Below, in pieces: positions 12,260 through 24,700 of a stretch of 64,000 nt of DNA. The stretch's first letter is position 1. Each line of letters starts with the position of its first letter. Made by a program: the position numbers and the translations under genes. The stretch is from Anisus vortex (Eukaryota; Mollusca; Gastropoda; Planorbidae): assembly GCA_949126835.1 (NCBI GenBank), contig OX421494.1:55804358-55868357 (forward strand), in the 5' to 3' direction. A model generated the notes under the pieces. The model saw nothing but the letters and a program-made list of their open reading frames with translations. It was not told the DNA's origin and ran no database searches.

Positions 12260-13560
12260 CTTGGCACCAAGCAAAAAAAAAAAAAAAAAAAAAAAGATTC
12301 TCGATGAAAGAAAGAGACGAAAGGGAGGGGAGGGGGAGAATAATACGAGCTACAAGTGTTCGGGGCGCACCTGTTCCGTACATCACCCCCGACGCTCATC
12401 TTCTCCATTACCGACACAATTAGTGGGTGAAATTTTTTTCACCCTCTGCTGTAATGCGGGGAAGTTTTTTTTTTGTGAGCATACTATAAGAAAAATATTT
12501 AGCTAACGATCCGTACACGGAGATCGAATCCGAAGCTTATTTCGTATCCAATGGGAGCCTATGGTATGTAAACCCCTCTAAATATAAATAGTTTAGCAAC
12601 GATCTGCCGTAAGACCAATTGAACTGAACTACGGTTGACTTTAATATGTAAAAAAAATAATTATTTAAAAAACAAACAAATAAATAATTAATAGAAAGTA
12701 CGAAACTGAGGCACGACTTTGTAAACGTTGAAGTTCAATAGAAATAAAGCCTACAGGGAAGGGGGGGGGAGACGTTGGATCTGGACGACTTCACATCAAC
12801 GATGTTCAAAAGGCCACAGTTGACGACATTTTGAAAACTTAATAACGGGTGGCACAAATAAAGCGAGGACACGATTGCACGGGTGCGGGGGATGGGGGAG
12901 GATGGAGAGGAGGAAATCGAGTCCAGGCTATGGCCTATGAACTCCCATTGGGCTTCACACACTTGGCGAGATGATCAGGCCGTACCCGGCGCGGGAGTTC
13001 ATAAACTGACGGAAGTTTGAGACCTAACTGTCGGGTTAAAGGGCAATAAAGGTTAAACAGCAAGATGACATATTGATCCCAAACGCAACATCCAGATTAC
13101 AAGGTCGATATATTTATTATTTGGGATGGGGGGGTGTAGTTGGGGGCAGGAGGGTGAATGTTGGCAAAGTGAATAAGAAGAGAAAGAGATTAGAAGAAGA
13201 AGACAGAATGAAAGAGAAAGACTAAGACGGTAGTGGAACCGAATGAAAGAGTTCCTATCATTCCATTGGGAACGTAAAGTCAAGGAGTTGATCAACTGCT
13301 AACTGACTGCCTTATTGGAAAGACTTATCAAAAACACACTAGAAGAATACATGGGCTGGGCTGGGCTGGGCGGCGATGTAGAATTCCAACCATCACAAAG
13401 CAGAATAGTGGAATCGCAGGCACGCGGCGGCGGAACGGAGAGAGCTGGTGTGGTGGAAAGTGTGGGAGTAGGGGTGGGGACGGTGATTGGGGGGCGCAGT
13501 TCGTCTGTTGTTTTTCTTTGTCAACTCGAAAGAAATACTAGACCCACGCTTTCACCGTAG
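12260..13560. other. Intergenic sequence, no gene seen
   Basis: It contains a poly-A run (12271-12294), a possible degraded minus-strand tRNA-like SINE around 12500-12640 (GGATTCGATCTCC), and G/C-richer stretches around 12.75-12.95 and 13.3-13.55 kb. None forms a supported exon or RNA gene. Confidence 0.5.
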
Positions 13561-13570
13561 GGATCTTCTC

Positions 13571-13830
13571 TACAGTGACACAACTGTAGACACAGTGACA
13601 CAACTGTAGACACAGTGACAGGGTTACAGTGATAGATATATAGTCATAAAGACACTGCCATAGAGACACAGCCATAGAGACACTCTCCTAGAGACACATT
13701 GACAGAGACACAGTCATAGAGACATCGGAAGAGACACAGTGACAGAAAAACAATGTTAGCGACACATTGGTAGAGACACAGTGACAGAAACACAGTGATA
13801 GAGACACGGCGGTAGAGACACAGCCGTAAA
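13571..13830. repeat. Degenerate short tandem repeat (GAGACACAGT core)
   Basis: Irregular 14-18 bp units of the form AGAGACACAGTGACAG or AGAGACACAGTCATAG. The core GAGACACAGTGA is identical to the core of the 22-bp array 5.3 kb to the left, which suggests a shared origin. Confidence 0.75.
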
Positions 13831-14655
13831 ATTCCAAACAAAACACATCCCTCTCCCCCCTCTACACAATAAATCCAAACTTAACCAAGTCACCACAGCA
13901 TTCAAATTAAAAAGTTGAAATCAAACTTCTATAAAATGTTGGACCTTTACAAATACAAGGTACCCACTAGCTCAGGTTTATAGAAATGAACATTGATATA
14001 CACGTTTCGTTACAAGACAAACAGTTAGATCAGAAAGCTATATCATATCATGCATAGGCTTATATCAATTAAACACGATGTCACAATAATTAAGGGAGTA
14101 ATTCTGTGTTAGTTTATGGACTGGACAGGTGCAAATTAAATGAGTAAAGAAAAAAATAGCATTGCTTGGTGAATTTGTATGGCGAGAAAATATTTGGTGC
14201 ATCAACAGATCATATCTACAATAAGGTAGAAAGAGCAAAAAATGCCAAAAAAAAAGGGCATTGAGAAGAGAGAAAAGAAAAAGACATGCAAAGGGAGAGA
14301 ACTGGATCTAAATTATTATGTACTTTGAATTTATTGAGTTATCTACCATTAGATGTAAGATGTTTTATTGCAGTCAAAGAAATTATTTTTTTTTTAAATT
14401 TTGGTTAGTTAGTTAGAATTGGCTGGCTGCAAGTTGCTTTAAATTAAATGAGAAGCTGATGATTATGAATGCAAAAGATAAATCATCTACTGACTGAAAG
14501 AAATGTTAGCAAAAGAAAAAAATTGGTTTGTTTTATGGTGAATTAATAATCATATTATGTGTATAATGAAATTATTCAAACACAGACAGTTTCAGACTAA
14601 TTAATAGTACTTTTATTATGGAACAACACTCTGGCGGTTCACAACCTATTTGTCT
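13831..14655. other. AT-rich sequence, no gene seen
   Basis: Frequent stops and A/T runs. I searched the minus strand here for the missing last exon of SGSM3 (a stretch like DWEL followed by KHHLFSW) and did not find it. Confidence 0.5.
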
Positions 14656-14659
14656 CCCC

Positions 14660-15066
14660 TGTTCTTCTAGGTCAGACTTGTCAAACTCTGGGAAGGACCA
14701 CGGGCCAAATCTGGCCCAACCTACAATTATATATTTGGACCCCAATAGAAATTTTAGGCAAAAATTATATTTCATTGTCACTGCTATATAAGGTGCCAAA
14801 TCATAATTACTGTTTACAACTGGATTACTATTGCACTAATCCAATGAATGTTTATCCAGTTTATCCCACAACCTCTATTTATAATTTGTGATTCAGTCCA
14901 CATCCCACCCAGGGGCTAGTGAGCTTGACCACCCTTTTTTTTCTAGATTCAGTTCTTTAGCCTATCGGGCGCCCTCCTCCCATCAGCCAATCGCCTGGCC
15001 ATGATTTGCCAGGATAGTCGGCTGCATGCCTACCACCCAGAGGGGGAAACAGGTTGGGAACCACTG
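14660..15066. mobile_element. hAT transposon remnants
   Basis: The right end GGTTGGGAACCACTG is a typical hAT terminus. The left part has GTCAGACTTGTCAAACTC followed by GGGCCAAATCTGGCCC, typical of another hAT family. The two ends do not match as an inverted pair, so this is probably two adjacent or nested fragments. No transposase reading frame remains. Confidence 0.5.
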
Positions 15067-15665
15067 CTCTGAAACATGCAACAGTCACAAGCAACTAACA
15101 CAATGTAACATCAAACCTTGACTCTTTCCACTGTAAACATTATCTGCACAGTTTAAAGATTTTCTTTTCATTTATATAAATCAATGTCCTTGTTGCTTTG
15201 TCTTAGAAATACTTTTACGAGCATGGGGGGACTTTGTATTTATAAAATAATATCTGAGGTTATGCTTTTCTCCTCTAATATTAATTTTCATAAGCAGAGG
15301 TTTAGCCAGAGAGAAAGTATCAGAACTCCAAAATGACCTAGGACCCTACTTTTGAATTTCTTGTGCATCTAGTGAGAAAACAGCTTTGCCGACGTCAATA
15401 CCGATTCGTTTGGGGCAGCATCACATATTGGGATGTGTTTGCCAGAAATCTGACTCCCTTGATGTGCTAATGACCTTGTTATGGAGACAGTCAGAGAATG
15501 TCGCCACTGTTCTAAAAATTGGCCCAAAAATTGAAACGAAGAATCAAGTTTTGATGAAACAGATTTACACCGTTGACTTTACGACAACGTAGATGTTGTG
15601 ACTCACCTGTGGGCGGCGGCACTAAGATTTACAGGTAAGCTTGGATAAAAAAAAATTGTCTTTAC

Positions 15666-15788
15666 CTGAGTTCACACTTGATCTGTACCCATCCTGGACT
15701 TTTCATGAAGGACCACGGGTAGTACCATTTTTCTATCACATCCATACAGGAGCAAAGGGTCTCAAGCCACAGGTGTAGAACTTGTTCG
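15666..15788 (-). CDS. SGSM3: SGSM3 exon 18 (last exon recognised)
   Basis: It encodes [20 protein letters not shown], then [18 protein letters not shown] and CELR. A donor CTCAG|GTAAAG lies at the end; reading through it hits TAA at once. Whether the protein stops here or splices onward is open. Confidence 0.9.
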
Positions 15789-18700
15789 CTGTCAAATGAA
15801 GCAAGACAATGGATACACCAGATGGAAATAATAATAAACACAGGTTCATTCTAAAGAACCCCCACTGTCACTAACAAATAAATTGCATAAGGTGGCAACA
15901 CCAAAAAGAGATTGTCCACCGAGACGGAAGAGGTCAGCACGGGAGGCCAGAGGGTGTGTGATGGACAGTCAAAGAGAGAGTTAGTAGAGAATGGAAGGAG
16001 GAACTGTGTTAGAGATATGTATAGAGTGTTAGAATAGATGGTATGATTCAGAGAAAGTGAAGTGAGATAAGGTTAATGTATATCCAGGTTTATGTTTACT
16101 AATTGTATTGTCAATGAATAATAAACTGCTTGCTGTAAACCCAACTTGATATAATTATTGTTTGGAAGAGTATGAAAGATGTCATATCTGTCACGACAAC
16201 AACAACAACAATAGTGGCAGTGACTGCCCCCAACCCAGAAAATGCACTCACTTGAGACCACAGCATATAAGAGATCTAAATTTGACGTCCATCTGAGCGT
16301 GACAAGCGTCATGGCTGATGTTGACCGCTTGGACAGCCTGGGGAAGAGAAAAGAACATGATATTAATTCAAACAGTTACGTTGACTATGCCCAAAACTCC
16401 CGCAGGGCGGCAGGGCAATAACTCTGGCAATTTTTTTTTACAGTCTGGTGTACATTCAACAGTAGTGATTAGGCATACAAATAAGTCATAATGTAGTTGG
16501 ACAAGTTTTTTTAGAATGTCATTATTTGTATGGGAAGGACACGACACAACAATGATAGTTTTTATAATTTCTTATTTCTCCTAAGTAGTTCATTTTTTCT
16601 CAAGAGTTCTTACTGTTTATGAAAAAAGAAATTCTTCTATTTCTCAAGAAATTCAAGACTGGGAAAAAAGATCAGTCATCATATTATTTTTTTATTGAAG
16701 AATTCACTTTATTAAGCCTGTAATATATTTGGTGTATTAGGTATTTTGCTTAAAAAATAATAATACTAATGCTCATTGAAATGTATTGATGTGACAAATT
16801 TAGAATCCAGTCACTTAACATCATTTAAAACACTAATAGAAATGAAGGACTAGACTCAAACCACGGATGTGCGTAGGTCCACAATAATCTTCTTCATAGA
16901 AGGAGCGTCTGTAATGTAAAAGATATAAGAAGATTCCCCCCCCCCACACCAATAGCTTAAAAAGTACAAAAAACATACAAGTGGTCAAGACTAACCCTGT
17001 ATAGAACTTCTTCTGGAGTCAACACTTTGCCATCTTCATCCAGTCTGTAAGTCTTACACAGAACCAGCCTGGAGTAGACACTCTGGAAATCTTTCTCCAC
17101 TTCCTTGGTGGCAGCCTGGAACAGAGGGTTAACGTAGAATGTAAAGAGTTAAAGACTTTAGTACAAAACAAAGGGTGGACTTAATGTGGCCAAGCGGTGC
17201 AGCGAAATACAAATCTGTCAGTCCCACATTCAAATCAAGTTATGTCTTTAGATGGTCTTAGTATTTTCATTAACAGGTTGTGAGGGCATACTCGATCTGC
17301 TCAGCCCTGAGGAGCAATCAACATCCATTGGATGGGATTTAAATATGATGTACATTTTGCTGGCCACACAATTACCATAATACCAATGTGATTGGCGTAA
17401 TGTGCCTCATCAGCCCCTATAGACAGCCATGGTCTGCAATCAGCTTCACTTTTTTTTTTCATTTAAACAAGAAATGGGTTATTGGCTTCTCTGCAACAAA
17501 GCTGCCTGAAATGATCTCCCATTCCCAACTGTAATTACTTAGCTTCATCCAGGTAATTAACTCCTAACTACTTGTCACGGTCATTTCACAATCGCCTCAA
17601 TTATTTTTTCATGTTTTGAAAAAAAAAAAGAAAAATGAATCCCATAGGTTTTACTTCTGTTATGTCACTTTGGTACATTTTATAAAAAGCAAACAAACAA
17701 CTGTTTTCTGATTGGTTTAAGATATAGGTGATTTGCCATAGAATAGAAGACTGTGTAAACTATACATTTCAGAGTTTGCCATATAATAGAAGACTGTGTA
17801 AACTATACATTTCAGAGTTTGCCATATAATAGAAGACTGTGTAAACTATACATTTCAGAGTTTGCCATATAATAGAAGACTGTGTAAACAATACATTTCA
17901 AGTCTTAACTCAAAACCTCCCCCAAAAATGACCTATACATTGTGAAATGACTGTGACGAATTATAGCAAATAGACCATTCCAAATAACACAATTTTTTTA
18001 ATTTCACCTTGTTCTACTGGAATTTTTGATCTACAACTTCTGCTCTACATTTTTCAACTCATCCAGGTAGAAGAGAGGGCAGGTAAAAACCAAGGTATGG
18101 CAATGTCAAGGTTATACTTACCTCTTCTATAAACAGCCAAGGGTGGCAGTGCCCGCCCAAAATTGTGGATTTCTTCAGGCCGTGTTCAAAGATGGCTTTC
18201 AAGGCTGGGCAGAGGCTGGTGGAGGTAAAATGCAAGTTTTAAATATTGATAAATATTTGTATGTAACAAATTAAATGTCAAGTAAGTCAAGTTACATGGG
18301 GCATGGGTGGCTGAGCAGCAGCGCATTGGTGGGAGGGACTAACCAAAAGTCCCAGGTCTGAATCCCAGTAAAGACTATGGATTTTTTTAATGGGTCTGAA
18401 TAGTGTCCATCTACAGCTAAAATGTCCACCTGACATTGGCCGATGCAAAATAAAAGCGACTAGTATGCTTGTGAAAACTGGGTGAATGCTGCTTCACTGA
18501 CCCTATAGGACATTTTAGTCCAGCTTGATTACTTTACTTAATGCTTACTTTAATTTATGGTACGGCAAAAAATATAGCAAGCAAGTTATGGGATTTAGGA
18601 GACATGGTGGCTGAACGTTCGGCTGGCAGAGGTCCTGGGTTTGAATCTTGGTCAAGGCAAGGATTTGTTCCTGGGTCTGGAGGGTGTCCCTGAGTCTACC

Positions 18701-21700
18701 CAGCTCTGATGGGTAATTGATCTTAGTTGGGGTAAAGTAAAGGCGGCTGGGCATTTGTAATGGCCACACAATCCCCTAGTATGCAGTGGCCACAGAAACT
18801 GGTGAACGCTGCTTCACCAGCCCTATGATCAATTTGGTCTGACGGGATACTTTACTTACTACTTACAATAGATATAAAGCAACAAACAGAAATCATCCCT
18901 GACAGTGTGTGTCTGAAACTTAAATAGTCTCTGCCACTTACGTCCCTCGAACCAGGTCTGTGATCGCCTCAGTGACGGAGTCGTCCCCAGCAGATGTGTA
19001 CTGCTTGCTCCGTTCATCCAGGACCTCCACAAACTTGGCAGGGAACCAACCCCTGAGCCCGTTCAGTTCCCCGATCCAGCAGTGCTCATCTTTCTGAGAA
19101 ATTATCTGCACAGAGAGATAAATGTGACTTGGTTTATATAAAACAGTAGTACAATAATAATAGAGCATTCGCAATAGGCGTCGCTTAGGTTTCTAGATGA
19201 CGTAACTAAGTAAATAACAGCCATGATGGTGATCATCTTGAATAACATTGTTAGTTGATGATCTGGTCAACTTACTGTAATGATGTCATTCTTTCTAAAG
19301 CCCAGCTCGTCATCATCGTGCCTCTCAAAGTCCAACAAGGCCTTGGCCCTCCTGTGCCTGTTCCTGGCCACATTAACGTAGTTCTCCAGGTCTTTAGCAT
19401 GACTCTCCATGCTGTAATCTGCCGTCAGTATCTACAAGAAGAATAAACAAACATCAATAAAGAAACCACTGACCAAACACTACTCTAATCAACTTCAGTC
19501 CACAGTACAGTACACGGTGTGTGACCAGAGATGAAACTATTGAGAACCAATTGAAAATGTCATCTGAACACTTTTAAAATGAACATTCTACTTCACACAC
19601 ATATGGGGGTTCTTATATTATAATAATTTCGAAATTCTCAAACTTTAAGAAGATAAATTCATAGCTTTCCTAGAACTAATAGAAACAGCTTGCATAGTTT
19701 CCTAAAAGAAAATTACAAGATAAAACTTCAGGAATATTTTTTTAATACATAAATATTTTTTTAACTCCTTTGTTCATTCTAAGATTTTCCCAGCCTGTAA
19801 TGAAGACATAGCGTGCCAGCCAAATGGGCAGATGCTCAAACACCGTTGCCCTCATAGTATTTAACACAACAAATTGAAACATGCAGCCACATGCAGCCAC
19901 ATGCAGCCACGAAGTTACACTTACAACTTTATTGTTTTTTGGATCCAAGCTCTGGAAGTGCCTGGCCACTTGAAGTATGGCTTCCCGCAGGTCAACCAGC
20001 AGCTCTGTCTGGCGGATGTTTTTGGCTTTCCCAAAGTCCTCGTCCTCCACGCTCCCGCCCCACAGAACAGACATGAGTGACCGGGACCTCCGCAGGTGCC
20101 TCTTGTTTAGTTGCTAGGAACATTGAAGAAGAAAGAAACATACACATTTTATTTAAAATTTTTTTAAAATTCAGAACAAATGCTTTTGATGCAGATAAAA
20201 GAGATTTCACCACTCTGTGAGAGGGGACGGTGTGGGATACTCAAGTCATACAGAGCCCACGATTCATTTGTTCTTGTTCTCCAGCCATCTCTGTCTTGCA
20301 CAGCTCCAACTATCTTCCTTAACACTTTTCTTTCCCATGTATTTAGCAGGTTCTCAATGGATTTTGTCATTGTCCATGTTTCACTGCTATTCATCACCAC
20401 TGGTCTTACTATTGTTTTGGAGATGGTAAGTTTAAGCATTACAAACTAATATTGTAATCAAGTCAGAACTTATACATATTAAGAATAAAATTGCCATCAA
20501 GCTCAGCAAGCGAAAAAATGACTTACTTATCCTGGATGAGATGTCCAGAGAAATATTTGACATTTAAATAAAAACATTTACAGAAAGTTAAGTAAAGTAT
20601 CACTTTTAGACCATGCTAGCTAGTTTCCCTGTCTATAAAAGGGGAAAGTGTGGCCAGCACGACGCCTAATGTCAGATACCCATCAAAACTGTGTCAACTT
20701 AGCAACAGCCCTCTAGTCATGAGAGAAAATAAAATGTTGCCGTTAACCTTGTATTTAAACCTAAATTGCTGGAAGGTAGAAAACCTATTCATTTAGCTCT
20801 CTTAGATAAGATATTAAAGCATCAACTAAATTTGTATGGGGTGTGGTGGTGGGTGTGGTGGTGGGTGTGGTGGTGGGTGTGGTGGTGGGTGTGGTGGTGG
20901 GTGTGGTGGTGGGTGTGGTGGTGGGTGTGGTGGTGGGTGTGGTGGTGGGTGTGGTGGTGGGTGTGGTGGTGGGTGTGGTGGTGGGTGTGGTGGTGGGTGT
21001 GGTGGTGGGTGTGGTGGTGGGTGTGGTGGTGGGTGTGGTGGTGGGTGTGGTGGTGGGTGTGGTGGTGGGTGTGGTGGTGGGTGTGGTGGTGGGTGTGGTG
21101 GTGGGTGTGGTGGTGGGTGTGGTGGTGGGTGTGGTGGTGGGTGTGGTGGTGGGTGTGGTGGTGGGTGTGGTGGTGGGTGTGGTGGTGGGTGTGGTGGTGG
21201 GTGTGGTGGTGGGTGTGGTGGTGGGTGTGGTGGTGGGTGTGGTGGTGGGTGTGGTGGTGGGTGTGGTGGTGGGTGTGGTGGTGGGTGTGGTGGTGGGTGT
21301 GGTGGTGGGTGTGGTGGTGGGTGTGGTGGTGGGTGTGGTGGCGGGTGTGGTGGCGGGTGTGGTGGCGGGTGTGGTGGCGGGTGTGGTGGCGGGTGTGGTG
21401 GCGGGTGTGGTGGCGGGTGTGGTGGCGGGTGTGGTGGCGGGTGTGGTGGCGGGTGTGGTGGCGGGTGTGGTGGCGGGTGTGGTGGCGGGTGTGGTGGTGG
21501 GTGTGGTGGTGGGTGTGGTGGCGGGTGTGGTGGCGGGTGTGGTGGCGGGTGTGGTGGCGGGTGTGGTGGCGGGTGTGGTGGCGGGTGTGGTGGTGGGTGT
21601 GGTGGTGGGTGTGGTGGTGGGTGTGGTGGTGGGTGTGGTGGTGGGTGTGGTGGTGGGTGTGGTGGTGGGTGTGGTGGTGGGTGTGGTGGTGGGTGTGGTG

Positions 21701-24700
21701 GTGGGTGTGGTGGTGGGTGTGGTGGTGGGTGTGGTGGTGGGTGTGGTGGTGGGTGTGGTGGTGGGTGTGGTGGTGGGTGTGTGGTGGGTGTGGTGGTGGG
21801 TGTGGTGGTGGGTGTGTGGTGGGTGTGGTGGTGGGTGTGGTGGTGGGTGTGGTGGTGGGTGTGGTGGTGGGTGTGGTGGTGGGTGTGGTGGTGGGTGTGG
21901 TGGTGGGTGTGGTGGTGGGTGTGGTGGTGGGTGTGGTGGTGGGTGTGGTGGTGGGTGTGGTGGTGGGTGTGGTGGTGGGTGTGGTGGTGGGTGTGGTGGT
22001 GGGTGTGGTGGTGGGTGTGGTGGTGGGTGTGGTGGTGGGTGTGGTGGTGGGTGTGGTGGTGGGTGTGGTGGTGGGTGTGGTGGTGGGTGTGGTGGTGGGT
22101 GTGGTGGTGGGTGTGGTGGTGGGTGTGGTGGTGGGTGTGGTGGTGGGTGTGGTGGTGGGTGTGGTGGTGGGTGTGGTGGTGGGTGTGGTGGTGGGTGTGG
22201 TGGTGGGTGTGGTGGTGGGTGTGGTGGTGGGTGTGGTGGTGGGTGTGGTGGTGGGTGTGGTGGTGGGTGTGGTGGTGGGTGTGGTGGTGGGTGTGGTGGT
22301 GGGTGTGGTGGTGGGTGTGGTGGTGGGTGTGGTGGTGGGTGTGGTGGTGGGTGTGGTGGTGGGTGTGGTGGTGGGTGTGGTGGTGGGTGTGGTGGCGGGT
22401 GTGGTGGCGGGTGTGGTGGCGGGTGTGGTGGCGGGTGTGGTGGCGGGTGTGGTGGCGGGTGTGGTGGCGGGTGTGGTGGTGGGTGTGGTGGTGGGTGTGG
22501 TGGTGGGTGTGGTGGTGGGTGTGGTGGCGGGTGTGGTGGCGGGTGTGGTGGCGGGTGTGGTGGCGGGTGTGGTGGTGGGTGTGGTGGTGGGTGTGGTGGC
22601 GGGTGTGGTGGCGGGTGTGGTGGCGGGTGTGGTGGCGGGTGTGGTGGCGGGTGTGGTGGCGGGTGTGGTGGTGGGTGTGGTGGTGGGTGTGGTGGTGGGT
22701 GTGGTGGTGGGTGTGGTGGTGGGTGTGGTGGTGGGTGTGGTGGTGGGTGTGGTGGTGGGTGTGGTGGTGGGTGTGGTGGTGGGTGTGGTGGTGGGTGTGG
22801 TGGTGGGTGTGGTGGTGGGTGTGGTGGTGGGTGTGGTGGTGGGTGTGGTGGTGGGTGTGGTGGTGGGTGTGGTGGTGGGTGTGGTGGTGGGTGTGGTGGT
22901 GGGTGTGGTGGTGGGTGTGGTGGTGGGTGTGGTGGTGGGTGTGGTGGTGGGTGTGGTGGTGGGTGTGGTGGTGGGTGTGGTGGTGGGTGTGGTGGTGGGT
23001 GTGGTGGTGGGTGTGGTGGTGGGTGTGTGGTGGGTGTGGTGGTGGGTGTGGTGGTAGGTGTGTGGTGGGTGTGGTGGTGGGTGTGGTGGTGGGTGTGGTG
23101 GTGGGTGTGGTGGTGGGTGTGGTGGTGGGTGTGGTGGTGGGTGTGGTGGTGGGTGTGGTGGTGGGTGTGGTGGTGGGTGTGGTGGTGGGTGTGGTGGTGG
23201 GTGTGGTGGCGGGTGTGGTGGCGGGTGTGGGAGACAATTGGACCTGGGATTACCTGTTTAGGTAAATTTCTTGAGGACTCTGGATTGACCAAAGCTCCTT
23301 GGTCGGCCATCAGATAAGCCAAGTGCTTCCTGCGGTGCGTGTCAACATGAACGTCCGTCAGTGATCCAGATACTCTGAAGGCAACCTGAACAACGAACAG
23401 AAACAACATGAAACAGTGACGCAAACTGGGCAGTGACGCAAACTGGGGAGTGACGCAAACTGCGGAGTCAAACAACAAATGAAAAGCTTTCATATAAACA
23501 AAATTGCTTAAAGCCAACATGCAGAGCCTTCACAAGCCTAAATGGCGTCCCAGGGCAAAAGTTTCAGCGACGCCCCCTTGCATACTGTAACTGCTTTGTT
23601 TAGTGCTATATTTAGACATTTAGACTATATTTGCCGCCCTCCTAGAAGTTTCGCCCCCAGGCATATGCCCCCCTCTGCCCTTCCCCCTTGTTTGGGCACT
23701 GCCAACATGACTGACTATCCAAGTCACAATGAAAAACATATTTGCTAAACAATAACTCAACTAAGAATAAAATTGTTAACAACAATGTATAATTATGTAT
23801 TACTAGGAGTTATGCCCGCCAAATTGACAGATTACAATGTTTTTTTGTTAAAAGAGAAAGAAAAAATAATAAACAATATGTGACCCGTTCCCACAAAAGG
23901 TGACATAAGTGTTTTTTTCAACATTTTGAGCTATATATATTGTTTAAAAGGGTATTGAATAAGTTTTTTTTTTAATACCAAATTTATTATTATACGTCAA
24001 TATTTCATTAATCTATGACACTAACTATCACTTTGAACTAGTTAGACAAAAAACTAGACTTTAATGTTATGGGGTACTGTAAGGGTTTGGGTACAAAACA
24101 ATAGGTTAAATAAAGTCAAATTTTATTGAACTTATGCTAAATTCTAAATCACACGTTGATCAAAATAATTAATTAAAGTATTTTTAAGAAGAAAAAAATA
24201 TAAAAAACATATAAATTATGATTTAGAAATGGATAACCTAGTATTTACAAAAATAAAAAAAATTCACCCGAAAGACCCCCACTACACAAAAACACTCGTA
24301 GCACAAATTGGTATTAGCGACATATGTCACCTTTCGTGAGAACGGGTCACATATTACAATAAAGAGAATGTTTGTTTCAATATTTAGTTTTTCTTATTTT
24401 TTTATTGTTTACGGTCTATGTATTATTATCATTTTATTTTGTATTTTTTTGTTATTTTTAGTTACAATATTTTTAGCTTTGTTCAATAAATTACGCTTTG
24501 CTTTAAAACATTAAATGAATTAGACAGAACAAAAAAAAATTTTTTAAAGAAAATAATCTTCAGAAAAAATTAGGAACAAATAATTGTTCTCTTAATGTTG
24601 AGCTCATTAGAATGTCATGTGTAGAAATGCAAAGTGGAGGTTGTTCAGGAAGACTTGTGAGAGATTGATGGCTAACCTCAATGAGTTCATCCACATCTTC

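Noticed and set aside
9053..12274. A 1073-codon antisense frame rich in S, L, P, I and Y
   Set aside because: It is a 27-bp minisatellite; every antisense frame is open and the unit length varies between 27, 28 and 29 without respect for frame.
13315..13560. Plus-strand 81-codon frame rich in G, V and E
   Set aside because: G-rich low-complexity composition, no splice or homology support.
15590..15640. Tiny terminal SGSM3 exon (AGT plus GCCGCCGCCCACAGG, then TGA)
   Set aside because: The acceptor lies only about 37 bases after the donor, too short for an intron, and the residues do not resemble the family C-terminus.
15893..16198. Solo LTR beginning TGGCAACACC and ending CACGACA
   Set aside because: The related copy at 46.5-46.8 kb follows directly on a LINE RT C-terminus and both end in microsatellites, so a LINE 3' UTR fits better than an LTR.
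20785..23520. Very long reading frames on both strands reading HPPP, TTTP, HHHT, VWWW, GVVV or GCGG repeats
   Set aside because: The 12-bp unit has no stop in any of six frames, so all frames are open by construction. The block is in an SGSM3 intron.
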